From Cephalotus follicularis (taxonomy: Eukaryota; Streptophyta; Magnoliopsida; Oxalidales; Cephalotaceae), in NCBI GenBank assembly GCA_001972305.1, contig BDDD01002656.1, positions 108,081-172,080 of the forward strand: a stretch of DNA of 64,000 nucleotides. The letters are read 5' to 3'. A program made the translations under genes and the position numbers. This document shows positions 43,281-56,161 of the stretch, piece by piece (positions within the stretch are counted from its first letter, which is position 1; every line of letters starts with the position of its first letter). The notes under the pieces are model-generated. The model ran no database searches and was not told the origin of the DNA. It saw only the letters and a program-made list of their open reading frames with translations.

Positions 43281-45600
43281 TGTTAACAGGTCAGATTAGG
43301 GTGTCCCTGCAAGCCACGAGGAAGCTACAGATATATGTACTTTACGTATGACACACTCTTGAATCATACATTCTTATTTCCATTCATGTTCTATTGTGCA
43401 TATTCAGTAAATATTTGCATTTTGCTATATGTATTATCCCAAACCGTATCTACGGATCAGTTGATCACCAAGTCAATTGAATACACATATAGTGGCCCTG
43501 TCACTCGAAGGGTTAGATCTCGTGTCTGAGAGGATATGAGAATGAGATCCTTACTCCTTTATGACAAAAGTTCCAAGTCATAGGTTCACTTTCTTTGGGA
43601 AATTGATGAACCACAAAGACTTGCCGTGTTATGCTTGCTCCAAATGATAGATGAGGATGGATTATCTCATAGCCATTAAGGTTTTAACCTAAAGTTGATG
43701 CAGGGTATGTGCAGAGGCATGACACTAAACCGACCCACCATAGGTTATCTATTTGGAGAGTCAATACCTCTATCAACAGAGTTCTTATTATTGCGGTAGT
43801 GTTTATTCAAAGATGACTAGTACATTATACATGATTTACGTTGTGTGCTTAGGCCTAAACGACAGACATGCATTATGTAGTAACTGGTTGGCTTTGATTT
43901 CCACCTTCCCCAGCACTATCCAGGTGATGGAAAAAGGGTTGTCTTGGGCCTTGTGGGAGGTGTATTGAGATGTATGGGCGAGTGCTCGAGACTGGATCGT
44001 CATACCCGTGTTGATGGTTATAGGCTCTATAACATCTGTGACCATTGAAGACTTAACATCCCGGCCGGGCACTGGGATATTGGGAACAAGAGGTTTTCGG
44101 GGATGTCTCCCATAGTCTTAATGCGTTTGTAGAATTATAGTTATCATGGTTTTACCTAGGGGTGACATTAATCCAAACCCTAGTCCACGGTTGGAGCCGA
44201 AATGATGAAGGACACACGGCAAATAAACCGATGACAATGAGAAAGCACTGGGGAACCGGATTACGAATGATAGAGGTGGTACTTTGTGGCCCACGAATCT
44301 GGGGGTTATTATAGATCACACTGGGGCTATTAGCTGGATAGTCGTACCAGAACTTTGGGACGTTCTAGAAAATTTATCATTGTACTGGAATTCGACCGGG
44401 CTTTTGGGTCCAGCATGATTATTAGAAAAGTGACGCATGCTGCACACAAGCTCGCTTAGTGGTAAATCTAGTTATTCACTCGTATATATTGATTTGACAT
44501 TAGGTGGTTTTTTTTTTCTCCGTAAATTGTCGTATTGATATATAAAGAGGTTTTATAGCCGAGGCATGCTTTAATTAAAAGTGAGAGACTTTAATTAAAT
44601 AAAGAGAGAAACATTAAAACAAAAGTATAAAGGAGAAAGTGTAATTTGGGAAATAAAAACATTAAGCCATTTTACACAATTTTTTGGCGTCGAACGTGCA
44701 CAACACATAGAGAGAGAGAGAGAGACGCACTATGCGTTGACGCGCAAGAGGCATGTTTTCTCGGCCGGACAACGCCCATGCTTCACGACGATGGCAGGGA
44801 AAGAGGCGTCCTTTCTTCCTTGGTACGCCTCTTCCTCTCTCTCTATCTCTCTCCCTCTTTCTCCTCCATTTTGTCTCTTGTGACATTTTTGTTTTTTGCC
44901 ATTTCTTACCCCCGACCTATCTTTCAACCGTCGGTGATCACAGTAGGTGGAGCCAATCCTTGGCTCTACCTATTTTGATAATAGTTTAGGTTGTTCCGTG
45001 CATTTTTTGGCCTGATCTTGTTCTCTGAGTTGACTAAGTCAATGTGGCAAGTTTGTGGCTGTGATACGGTGTTCTGAGTCGAGTCACAGCTAGTCTTGGA
45101 CGGCATTGTGAAGATCAGAAGATTTCATGGTACATAGTGGCGTGTCCGGAGCTCAGGCATCCTTGCCAGTGTTCCGGCAAAGCGCTTCTCTGGTGGGTTA
45201 TGGCGAGTCTCAGCTAGAGAAGCATGGACCCGCTGTTTTGTGGAATTTTTGTGAAGAGACTGGGCTTGCTTAAGGTAGGCGAGTTGACTCACTGAGTTTG
45301 ACTCGTCGTTGGTTGTGATGGCCCATTCTCGAAAAAGTCGCAACGAGTCTCAACCACTAGTGTGAAGATCGCCATCTATGGAGTCCAGATATGGCGCGGA
45401 CGGTCCCTAGCATTTTGAATGGAAGCGTTGAGTCCAACTCAGTGAGTTACCGTTGCTGCCAGCTGCGTCTAGCCATTCCGCTGCACTTCCCGCCGAGTCT
45501 CCGCTAGCAATGGGTAGATTAGAGCTTCTAGAGTCCGATGGGGTCGTGGTTGGAGTTCTGACAGTCTTGCCAAAATCCAGCAGGCGCTCAGGTGACGGGC
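43281..45600 (+). mobile_element. Family-A Copia LTR (A2), 3' end uncertain
   Basis: Starts TGTTAACAGG, then ATTAGGGTGTCCCTGCAAGCC as at 49850 and 54335, and aligns with the other family-A LTRs to about 44450. The hairpin at 44944-44972 is at the expected distance (about 1.66 kb). The tail from 44980 is diverged and rich in GAGTC/GACTC motifs, so the end is not visible. It may be the 3' LTR of the non-coding derivative to its left or the 5' LTR of the Copia relic to its right. A (GA)n run lies at about 44711-44727. Confidence 0.7.
44944..44972 (+). promoter_or_regulatory. Conserved LTR hairpin (copy A2) with compensatory changes
   Basis: TAGGTGGAGCCAA, loop TCC, TTGGCTCTACCTA: 13 bp with one G-U pair. 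Relative to copy B, AT in the left arm has become CC while the right arm changed from AT to GG, so two base pairs changed on both sides. Confidence 0.85.
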
Positions 45601-46436
45601 AGTGGCTGCTGCGATCGCTTAGCGGCATGGTGGTGGAGCCTCCAACATTTGTATGGCTGCTTCCCTTTTGTTTTTATGGTTACTGATGTGAATTCGGTTT
45701 GTATGTTTGTGTGCATGCTTGATTTTGTTTTAGTTCGATTGTTAATTAAACGATGATCATTGGGTTTTTCCTTTGGTACTAAGATGTATGTGTGAACCTT
45801 GACTTGCCGTCTTTGTGTTTCAAAAAATTAAAATTATACACACTTGTGTCCTAGGACCAAATCGACAGGGAACCCTTCCGAGTTTTTCCAACATGACATA
45901 TTAGCGATGGCACTGTGACAGTAGAGGTCCCCCGTGTGACCGTTATTGTTAAATTTAAGTGTGCGGGCACTAGAAGGAAATGACTTTGTTCTGGCATAAG
46001 GACATAGACACATGTGGGTGCTTCAGAACAAGTCAATTTCTTTGAGGATTATGGGTTCAGACTTATACCGGGATCTTATGGTTTACACAGTGACAGTTGG
46101 AACCATTCTAAGCCGAGAGGCCAAAAATTGTGTCAGATCTTACATTTCAAGGGTGGGACCCTAATGTAAATCGACGAAACTAGTCTACCTATTTGGGTAT
46201 TATAGCTCGTATGTCGACAGGTGAGGTCATAATAACCTGGATAGATTCGGATCCCCACCAGGTGGCGGGTGCTTCCTGAATTCCACATGGAGGTGTGGGA
46301 TACGATTAGAATAGTGGGAGGAACCATAACTACTAAAGTCCAAGAGTTAATGGTAATAACATATTTGGAACAATTTTGCTAAAATTCTCTCTCTTTGTTT
46401 TTCTTTAAAGGTAATAACAATACTCCCTAATACTCA
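45601..46436. other. Unassigned sequence between LTR A2 and Copia gag
   Basis: I see no gene, no primer-binding site and no repeat. Presumably a diverged LTR tail and leader of the Copia relic that follows. Confidence 0.4.
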
Positions 46437-46995
46437 TTGGCAGTTAGAGTCAGCACCGTCTTAATGCACATATTATTTAACAATGAGCTAAAAGGGACTA
46501 ATTTCAAAGTTTGGCAACTGCGTCTGTTACTCACGAGCATGAGAGTGGCTCATGTGATGACTGAATACCCCCCATCCCATGATCCCCACCTGTCAGATAA
46601 TGAGAAAATCCAATGGTGGCTTGATCACGAGCGAGCTCATTGCTTAGAATTCGATAGCATGGAGTTATCGTTGCGACGATAGCATGAGCACTTCGTAACC
46701 CTTAAGGCCCTTCTTATCCATCTCGAGGAGTTGTATGGGTCAAAGGAGGCAGATTTTGACCTAGGTAGGCCAAAGTCTACCACGCTCGATCTACCTTCTT
46801 CTCGTGGAACCTATTCCGAAAGGGGCCTTAAATAAAAGAAAATGGGAAAAGCGCGGGGAGTGCAAGGGGTGGTCAAGAAGAAAAAAATGAAAATGACCCA
46901 GAAGAAGAAAACCTGTCTCCATTGCAGGAAGGCATGTCACAGGAAGTGCAAATGTAAAGCGTTCCTCAAGTCTAGATCTAGAAGTACCTCCGGGT
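46437..46995 (+). pseudogene. Copia gag relic
   Basis: LKGTNFKVWQLRLLLTSM (about 46489) and the following HVMTEYPP and WWLDHERAHC are the N-terminal Copia gag domain. A basic stretch (46840-46910) leads to a zinc knuckle CLHCRKACHRKC (about 46915-46950), short by one residue of the usual CX2CX4HX4C. There is a stop at 46681 and frame changes after it. It starts the decayed Copia element ending in the LTR at 49845. Confidence 0.8.
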
Positions 46996-47439
46996 AAGGT
47001 ACTTCCATGTTTAAAACTTCACCTAGCTTATTATGTTTGACTCAAGGGATGGGACTAACATTTTAAACTCTTTGCAGAGGGAAAGAGGAGCTAGGCAGTG
47101 GCAGATGATGAAGTATTGGACTTGCGCCTGAGTGATGAATCGGGGATCCACACTTTTCTATAGGCAATTTTTGAATTGTAATTTTGCAAAGAGTATGTAC
47201 AAAGACTTGATCTTAATAAAGAACTTTGTAACGAACACGTTTTATGTTTCATATTCATATAAGAAGAGGTGGGAGCTCGAATTTTATATAAATTCTTATA
47301 TTCGTATACATAGCATTGTTCTAGTTAGTGCAATGGGGCACATGGATAAAAGGATCCAAGTCTTAAACATAACAGTATAATACCATTAACAATTCAATAA
47401 GGAACCAAAGTAAAAGACAATGAGAGATAAGTGATGTGA

Positions 47440-48120
47440 ATCCTTCACACATATTAAGCATTGCAGATTAGGTCATTCTTGCGAGGCTAGATAAACACAT
47501 TTGGTTAAGGATGGACTTTTGGACATCCGAGATGGGAAGTTCTTTCCATCATGTGAGCCATGTTTGATTGGCATAATGACTAGATCTCCCTTATCCAAGT
47601 GGGAGAAAGGGTGATGGACATATTTGTCTGCACTAACTTTCATGTTGGTCAATGCACTGATCGGGGAGGTCTATACCTGTCTGTGGAATTCCAAAATTAT
47701 GTGACAGATGATGGAATTCTCTCTCAATGGTTTGGTTCATAAAGTATTTTGCTAATCTTCCTATCTCCTTCTGTGGTTATGCATTGCAAGCGGTAGTGTA
47801 CATCAAAATCTAGATTCCTTAAAAGTTCGTATCCTCCATGTGTTACAAGGTTATATAAATGGAGGAAACCCAGCCTTAACCAACCCAAAGGTTTTGGGGT
47901 TGTCAATCATATATTAGAAGGAATGGACCTTCTAAGCTGGAGGCACGTTATGGTCGTTGCTGGTTTGTGGGATATCCTAAGAAAGGCCTAGGATATTATC
48001 TTTACCATCCCAGTGAACAAAAGGGATTTGTTTCGCGTACTGTTGAATCCCATGGAGGGAATTCCTGCTTGCAAGAAACAGTGGGAGTAAGGTGGAACTA
48101 AGGGAGTTGACACCAGGTAA
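47440..48120 (+). pseudogene. Copia pre-integrase and integrase relic
   Basis: A pre-integrase zinc segment (HCRLGHSCEARINTF, about 47460) and integrase traces (LPISFCGYALQAVVYI, about 47755; WFVGYPKKGLGYYLYHPSEQ, about 47960-48020) read in shifting frames with many stops. The catalytic core is not intact. Between 46995 and 47440 only unrecognisable relic sequence is seen. Confidence 0.75.
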
Positions 48121-48289
48121 AACCCACAGGAAAATAAGGAATTAAAGGTGGAATCCTCTACAGACACAATTGGGATTTTAGTCCAATCTGAGATGGAATC
48201 TCAGTAAGACACTTCTCACTTGAGGAAATCAGGCAAGGTTTCAACAGCACATGAGAGAAACAGGGTTTTCTCAATGAAGGTATTGACGA

Positions 48290-49835
48290 ACCTAACGACA
48301 TCAATGATGTCAAGTCTGATGGCTACAAGGAATCAGTGAAGGGCACTAATTCAAGGGCATGACAAGAGGTCATGAAATCCTAAATGGACACCATATACAC
48401 CAACCGAGTGTGGGACTTGGTATGACCACCCGAAGGCATAAAATCATACCGTGTGAAAGTAGATCTTCTAGGGGAAGAGAGGCGCAAATGGAAAGGTTAA
48501 AACCTATAAAGCGAGATTGGTCACGAAAGTATATTGAAAATGTCAAGAGGTTGATCATACCAAAACTTTCAAACTATCTCAATGCTTTGGTTCATTCAGA
48601 TATTGCCTGTAATTGCCGCTCATTAAGAGATTAGGCAAATGGATGTTAAGATGGTAATCTTGAAGAGGACATTGATATGTCCCAACCCGAGGGGTTACAT
48701 CCAAGGAGCACTCGCACTATATGTGATACCTCCAATGGTCTATACCTGACCTTAAGCAAGCAACCAGTATTTAAAACATCTATTTTTGATTTATCCAAAC
48801 ATAGATGAGCCTTGTGTTTATAGGTAATAGGATAACCCCAATATCATATTCTTGGTTCTGTACGTGGACAACATACCAGTCATGGGGAATGAGGTGCGTA
48901 TGTTGAAGCATAGTTTACCAAGAACTTATCCATAAAGGATTTGGGAGAGACTTCCTACGTGTTGGGAATGAAGATCTATAAGGATAGATAGAGTAGGTTG
49001 TTGGGCTTTCCCAAAGCCAATATGTCAGCAGGGTGCTGAAATGGTATGGCACTTAAGAATTCCTTTATTGGCCTACTGCCAGCTGGCCAAGGAATTCACC
49101 TTTCTGAGAGGATGTCATCATAGATGTTTGAGGAAAGGACATACAATAATATGAGGCTTTACACTTAGGGGGTAGGCTCCATCATGTATCATATACCGTG
49201 TACTGTGCCTGATATCACATAAAGCCTTAGGTAAGGCTACTGGTTTTTAGTCCTATCCCAGTGAATGGCACTAGGAAATTGTAAAGAAAATTCTTAAAAC
49301 CTAAGAAGGGCTGAGGATACCTTCTTGACATGAGGAGAAGATAGTAAATTGAAACAAAAAGGTTAGTTTCAATTGTGATCAGGTTGATCACAAATCTTTT
49401 TCAGGATAGGTAGATGTCCTAAACGAAGGTACTGCAAGTAGGAGGAGTTCAAAGTAAAGCACTACTTTGAACTTTACCGAGGAAGTATAATACGTTACAA
49501 CCTATGATACCAAAAGGTTAGCCATTTGGAAGCGGTAGTTCATTATTGAACTTAAAATAGTTCCAACCATCGTTAGTCTAGTTATGGTGTACTGTGTCTA
49601 TGATGGGATCTTGCACAAGCTATGGAACCTAGGTCTCACCACTGCTCCAAACTTATATAGCAACGATATAATTTGATCGGAGATATTATATATAGAGAGA
49701 AAACGTCATATTAGAAAGAGTCGCAGTGGAAGCGAACTTAGCAAACCCACTAATCTTAAGCCATGAGCTTCGCAGTTCATGATAGACATAAATGCGATGG
49801 GCTTAGGCTATAGGTCTTTGTGGCTTGATAGCCAA
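48290..49835 (+). pseudogene. Copia RT and RNase H relic
   Basis: Strongly decayed copy of the pol present at 1925-3535: DTIYTNRVWDLV (about 48388), a YVDN in place of YVDD at about 48862-48873, SQANMSAGC-like text near 49015, and the RNase H end near 49740-49840 (NPLILSHELRS). The end CTTGATAGCCAAGTGGGAGAT is the same polypurine tract context as 3520-3540. Multiple frameshifts and small deletions; no product is possible. Confidence 0.85.
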
Positions 49836-49844
49836 GTGGGAGAT

Positions 49845-52471
49845 TGTTAGATTAAGGGTGTCCTTGCAAGACAAAAGGGTTGGGTGCACACATTTATGTG
49901 TAGTACTCCTAGTTGATACAATCTTAATACCAGTTATGTTTTATCTGCATATATGTAAAAATGGCACCCCCGCTATATGTAAGCATCCCAAACCATATAT
50001 ATGGATGAGCCTAATTTCTATATTAGCTGAATACACATATACCGCCCTTTCGTTCGAGGGGTTGGATCTCGTGCCTAGGAGGTTATGAGAATGAGATCCT
50101 TACTCCCCTAAGACTAAACGTTCCAAGTCGTAGGTTCACTTTCTTAGGGTAATTGATGAACCGCTAAGACTTGCCGTATTATGCTTACTCCCGGTTTTTA
50201 TGTGGAGGGTGGAGTATCTTAATGCCTCTTGGGTATAACCCTAAAGTTGATACGGAGTGCATACTGAGGGTCATGTTACATTGAACCGACCCACCATAGG
50301 AAACCTATTTGTATGGTCAATACCTATGTCAATAGGATACCTATTTGTCTCGGTAGTGTATATCCATGGGAGGATAGTAGGCCATTCATGGCCTGCGATG
50401 TTCCTTAAACCTGAGCGGCTGGCATACATCGTGTAGTAACTCATTGACTTTGATTTTCGCCTTCCTTGGGTCTAACCACAACCTAGAAAAAGGGTTGTCT
50501 TTGGGTCTTGGGGGAGGTACATTGGTGTATGAGTGAGTTGGCACAACATGGGATCGTCACACCCGTAATGAGAGTGAACGACTCTATAATATCTATGACC
50601 ATTGTAGACTTAAACTCCTGGCCAGCTATAGTCAAACCGAAAATGGGGGGACTGTCGATAGTCATAGTGCGTTCATAGATTTATAGTTATTGCAGAATAC
50701 CTAGGGTTGACATTTATCCAAACCCTAGTCTGCAGTCAGAGCCAAGTATGATGAGGGATACATTACACGTAAATCGAGACATGGTAGGAGCACCGGTAAA
50801 CCGGCTAATGAATGATAGATGTGGAACTTTGGTCCACAAATCCGTGGGATGATTGGATCATACCGGGTCTATTTTTGATAGTCCGGGACAATTGGAATTG
50901 TTGTACTAGAATATGGGATGTTCAGGGAAACTTATTGTCGTACCGAGAACCAACCGGGCTTAGGGTCCCACCAGATATTGGAACAAGTTGATTAGTCAGG
51001 TGACCTGTCATTTAGTGAGAGGATAGCATATGGGAGATGTTATTTTGATGATGATTTTTTATTTGCTGGACATGTGTCAAAACGTCCATGCAACACCATA
51101 ATAAAATATTCTGTCAAAAGGTTGAGTGTTGAACAAGTAACGTCTTGGGAAAGAGAGCTATGGAGTGGCATTGGGCTTACAGTGCCATTACCTTTTTTGG
51201 GACAAATCATAGAAATTTAAATGGAAAGATTCAGCCATCCTATGTATGCCCACATTAGCGCACAATTTCAATTCAAATATGGTCAAAGAAAGTCACATAC
51301 ACATTGAGTGTTTTACACTCAAAGGCTATGACACAGACATGGGCTTCTATGAAAATTTATGACTAAGGTATGCCTGTTACAAGAGTATGGCCTGCCTCTT
51401 TCTTGTCAAAAAGGGCCGGGTTTGGTGAGAAAAAAGGACGATACATAATACATGTGCATGGTCTTATTACACACACAATTGAAAAAGTCTATCACACATT
51501 TTGCCTTGGTGAACCCGTGAGTATTTGTCTCTTTTTTTCCTATTTTTCATCTCTCTTATTTTCTTGTTAGAAGACAAAAAAACCTACTGGTTGTGAGAGA
51601 AATAACACCACTCATACCTCCTCTTACCCTCCATGTCGTGATAGGTGGAGATAACCACTTTATCTTTACCTATTGTGCCATTTAGCTTAGGTTTTCTTTG
51701 GACTTTTAACCTCTATCATCCCTAGATTTTTTGGACGAATTTTTGGGGCATCTTGGAGATCATTAGGGCCTAGTTTTAGGTTTTGAGGGAGCTCTTGAAT
51801 TAAGGAGTTATATCCTTAGGTAAGTCATTTTTCATCTCCTCTTCTTTTCCTTTTTTTTGGTGGTGTCATTTTAGGGTTTGGCTTAGGGTATCCTAACCCT
51901 AGCCAAAAACCTAGTGAAATTTTTCTTAGGGTTTGGTAGTGCTTTTCTCAACCCTATCTGAACCCTACCATGAGTTTTGGTAACCCTCAAAACCCCTTAG
52001 GGTTAGGGTTTTGATGCATGTTTTGATAGATGAATGTTTAGGGTTTTATATGTGATGCTTATGTTTGTGTGTTGTGGTGTTGTTTTTGCCTTAGGGTTTC
52101 GGTCTATGGTTTGGTACCCTAGCCAAACCCTAAGGGTTTTAAGAGGGTTGCCTTTTAATGTCTTAGGGTTTGTCATTTTAAGGGTTAGGGTTATATGGCA
52201 TTGGATTAGGGTTTTGGTGTGCAATCCTAATCCATTATGTGTGTTGCCATTTTTTAGGGTTATGAAAATCCTATGTGAACCTACCCCTTGTGCTTGCATA
52301 TATCCCTCTTGATTCAATTGGAAAGTTTAATTAGATGATCATTAGCATTATTGGACTAATTATGGTCTTAGAATTAGGATACTCCATTGCTTGGGAGTTA
52401 GAATTGAAAAATTATACCCAAGTAGCTTTTACACCCTAAATTGGTCCAACCGGGTTTAGAGCCTTTCAACA
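49845..52471 (+). mobile_element. Family-A Copia 3' LTR (A3), complete
   Basis: TGTTAGATTAAGG...CCTTTCAACA, about 2.63 kb, directly after the polypurine tract (49836-49844). It is inserted in Gypsy pol, which begins at 52472. It holds the hairpin (51640-51674) and an inverted telo-box (52202-52235). The 51030-52471 part aligns with 33990-35224. Open frames at 52003-52317 on both strands are repeats of the AACCCTAA motif, not genes. Confidence 0.9.
51640..51674 (+). promoter_or_regulatory. Conserved LTR hairpin (copy A3)
   Basis: GATAGGTGGAGATAA, loop CCACT, TTATCTTTACCTATT: 15 bp with three G-U pairs. The fifth pair is G-C here and G-U in copy B. Confidence 0.85.
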
Positions 52472-54327
52472 TCTAGATGGTGCTTCCTTAGCTTTGAGAC
52501 ATGAAAGACATTATGCATATCTGATAAACTAGGCAGTAAGGCAAGTCAGTAGGTGAATACACCTACTCTCTCAAGGATCTCAAAAGGTTCTATGAATCGA
52601 GGGGCTAATTTCCCCTTCTTGCCGAACCTAATGATTCCTTTGGTCGATGAGACTTTGAGGAATATAGATCTCTCACAGTGAACTCTAATTCACTCCTACG
52701 ATGATCATCATAACTCTTTTGTCTGCTATGGTCTGTTAGAAGCCTTTCTTTGATGACTTTAGCCTTCTCCGTTGTCTCTTGCACCAGCTTTGGTCCCAAT
52801 AGACTCTGTTCGCCAACTTAAAACCAACAAACTGGGGTTTTAAATTTTTGTCCATAGAGAGCCACGAATGGTGCCATTCCGATGCTACAATGGTAACGGT
52901 TGTATGAGAACTCTACCAATGGTAGATGTTCATCCCAACTACAACCCAATCCATCACGCATGCTTCAAGCATGTCCTCTAGAGTTTGTATAGTCCTCTCA
53001 GACTGGCCATCAGTCTGGGCATGAAAAGTTGTGTTGAAACTAAGCCGAGTACCAAAAGCTGCTTGCAGTTTCTTCCAAAACCGCAATGTGAACTAAGGGT
53101 CCCTATCGGACACCACGCTAACTGGTACAACATGGAGTCTGATAATCTCTCCAATATACAAAGTCGCTAACCGTTCAAGAGAAAAGTCATCTTGATCGCT
53201 CGAAAATGAGCAGATTTAGTAAAGCGATCAACGATGACCCATATAGCATCATGGTTATTCCTTGTCCTTGACAATCCAGTTACAAAATATATCATTATGT
53301 GTTCCAATTTCCACTGTGCCATCGCCAATGGTTGAAGCAATCCAGCTGGTCTCTGGTGTTTTGCCTTGATTTGCTGACATCTCAAGCAAGAAGCAACATA
53401 TTTAGCTATCTCCCTTTTCATATTACTCCACTAGTAGTTGAGCTTCAAGTCTCGGTACATCTTGGTATTCCCCGGATGCACTGAGAGACTCGAGTGATGG
53501 GACTATGAAAAAAGTTCATCCTTCAATTCTTTATTGCTGGGAACACAAACTCTGCCCCAATATCTGATCAATCCATCACCCTGAATAGAGAATTCAGGTT
53601 TCAATCTTCCTTGACCATCCAATGCCATCTTAAGCAAGCTTTCATCCATACCTTGGGCTTCTCTAATCCCGTCCAACAACCACCATGGACGTGCCTAAAT
53701 CTTAGATATGGTTAAGCAAGCTAATCGGTGACTCAAAGTGTCTACAACCACATTAGCTTTGCCTGGATGGTACTGTATCTCACAATTATAATCATTTAGC
53801 AATTCCGTCCATCTTCGTTGCCTCATATTTAGGTCTTTTTGGGAGAATAAATGCTTCAAACTTTTGTGATTGGTATACACATCAAACTTTATGCCATACA
53901 AGTAGTGCCACAATTTGGGTAGTGCAAAGACTATCGCTTCCAACTCGAGGTCATGAGTTGGATAATTCTCCTCATGGGGTTTCAACTTCCTTGAGGCATA
54001 CGCGATAACCTTTCCATTATACATCAGAACACATCCCAAGCCATTCCCTGATGCATCACTATATACAATAAAGCATTCATTGCCTTCTGGCAAGGCCAAA
54101 ATCAGCACAGAAATCGAACGGTGCTTCAACTCTTGGAAACTCCATTCATAATCATCATCTCATATAAACATGGTCTATTTCTATGTCAATCGGGTCAGAG
54201 GTATGGCAATCCGTGAAAATCCCACAAAAAAATGACGGTAATACCCCGCCGAGCCCAAGAAACTCTGGACTTCTGTCACATTTGTCGGTCTCTTCCAGTC
54301 CTTTATTGCTTCTATCTTTGTTGGATC
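52472..54327 (-). pseudogene. Gypsy pol fragment M: RT end, RNase H, integrase
   Basis: Minus strand, from 54327 down: [28 protein letters not shown], RNase H ([58 protein letters not shown]), open 54129-53695. Integrase follows: ASCLRCQQIKAKHQRPAGLL and YFVTGLSRTRNNHDAIWVIVD (53421-53167); the DDE segment is in broken frames (VSDRDP at about 53100); the C-terminal part has KGNLAPRFI and HNVFHVSKLRKHHL near 52480-52630. It is closely related to element E. Both ends are cut by family-A LTR insertions, at 54328 within the RT connection region and at 52472 within the integrase C-terminus. Confidence 0.92.
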
Positions 54328-56161
54328 CGTTAGATTGGAGTGTCCCTGCAAGCCAAGAGGTGGCTGCATCCATTTGTATTTTAAATATGATACACCATTT
54401 GTCCACACATTCTTAGTTCAATTCATGTTTGATAGTGCATATTAAGGAAACATTAGCATTTTGCTATATTTATTATCCCAAACCGCTGATACGGATCAGT
54501 TAATCACCATGTTAACTGAATACACATACAACGCCCTGTAGTGCGAGGGGTTGGATCTCATGCCTGAGAGGTTATGAAAATGAGATCCTTACTCCCTTTT
54601 GACAAAAGTTCCAAGTCATAGGTTCACTTTCTTAGGGCAATTGATGAACCGTAAAGACTTTCCATGCTATGCTTGCTCCCGATGTTGGGGAGGCTGGATT
54701 ATCTCATTGCCATTTAGGTTTACCCTAAAGATGATGCGGGGTGCGTGCAAAAGGCATGACATTGAACTGAACCACCATAGGTTATCTAGTTGGAGAGTCA
54801 ACACCTCTGTCAATAGAGTTCCTATTGTCTCGGTAGTGTATAGCCAAAGGTGGTTAGTAGGCCATACGTGACCTGCGTTTTGTCCTTAGACCTGAGCAGC
54901 TGGCATGCGTTGTGTAGTAACCGCTTGGCTTTGATTTCTGCTTTCCCCAGCACTAGCCATGTGCTGGAAAAAGGGTTGTCTTTGGGCCTTGTGGGAGCTA
55001 CATTGAGATGTATGGGCGAGTACACCAGATGGGATCATCACACCCGTGTTGAGGGTTATAGGCTCTATAACATCTATGACCATTGAAGACTTAAAGTCAT
55101 GGCCAGCCACTTGGGAGATTGGAAACAAGTGGTTTCCTGGGATGTCTCTTGATAGTCTCAGTGCGTTCGTACAATTATAGTTATTGCGGCTTTACCTAGG
55201 GTTTACAGTAATCCAAACCCTAGGCCATGGTCAGAGTTGAGATGATGAGGGATACACGACACATAAACCGAAGACTGTTAAGAAAGTACAGGTTATACGG
55301 CTAACATATGATAGATGTGGTGCTTTGGTCCATGGATCCGGGGGTGATTGGAGATCACACTAGGGCTATTTAGATGGTTCGAAGACTATTGGGATGGTAG
55401 TACCAGAACTTTGGGATGTTCTGGGAAACATATCATTGGACCAGAATCCAACCTAACTTTCAGGTCCCGCCTGATTTTGGAACGGGTTGATGTGTGAGTG
55501 ATACATGTCATTTAGTGAGAGATTGGCATCTAAGAGAGATGTTACTTTGCTAGTGAACATTTTATTTGCTGCACATACGTAACTTCATTATAAGTGAGTT
55601 CATGCATCGCCATAATAGAATGTTCCGCGCAAAGGATTGTTTGTGAAAACTTTAAGTGCATTGGGCATTTAATTAAAGATAGTGCAAGTGGGCTTTGAGG
55701 CATTTTGGGCTTGGGACATACTTCCCATTGTGGGCCAAAATTTTGGCTTTACTATGCCTTGAATTGGGCATTTGCATTTGCAAGAGAATGCTTAGCCCAA
55801 TTGTTATTACATAGCCTACAATTGTTGACTTTTCAACCATGAGAATGTCACTTGCTTTTGGGCCTTTTGTGGGCATTGCACCTGACACATTTTGGCATGC
55901 CTTTGGCTAGCCATATGTGAAGAAATGGAGAGGAATGGTGAGTCACTAAAGCATATGAGAAGTTTTAGTGGTGAGTCTTTGACTAGTCTTGCATGTGAGT
56001 CATACTTAGGATATTTTGAGTAAGCTTACTTAACACACTTCACCTATTCTCTCTTCCTTTCACCTATGCGTTTTCTCTCTTCTCTTTTCTCCTCTCCATT
56101 GTCATGAACATGGTCCTCCATTGACGAACTTGGTAGAGCTTTGAAGCTATTTGAGAGAAAA
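54328..56161 (+). mobile_element. Family-A Copia 5' LTR (L4), first part
   Basis: Starts CGTTAGATTGG (T to C at the first base), then GTGTCCCTGCAAGCC. Aligns with the LTRs at 43281 and 49845 to about 55620. Interrupted at 56161 by LTR G (duplication GAAAA) and continued at 62234. Confidence 0.87.

Noticed and set aside
44646-44989. Overlapping frames on both strands around a CT/GA-rich stretch
   Set aside because: Low-complexity sequence in a retroelement LTR, with complementary Arg/Glu-rich and Ser/Leu-rich translations. Not a gene.
43281-52471. A complete Copia element with paired LTRs A2 and A3
   Set aside because: The right flank TCTAG (52472) has no matching copy before 43281, no PBS is visible after A2, and the A2 tail does not align with A3. 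Pairing remains unproven.
53167-53421. Host integrase-like or domesticated gene in fragment M
   Set aside because: Frames are broken within the DDE core and both ends are cut by LTR insertions; it is a plain Gypsy relic.
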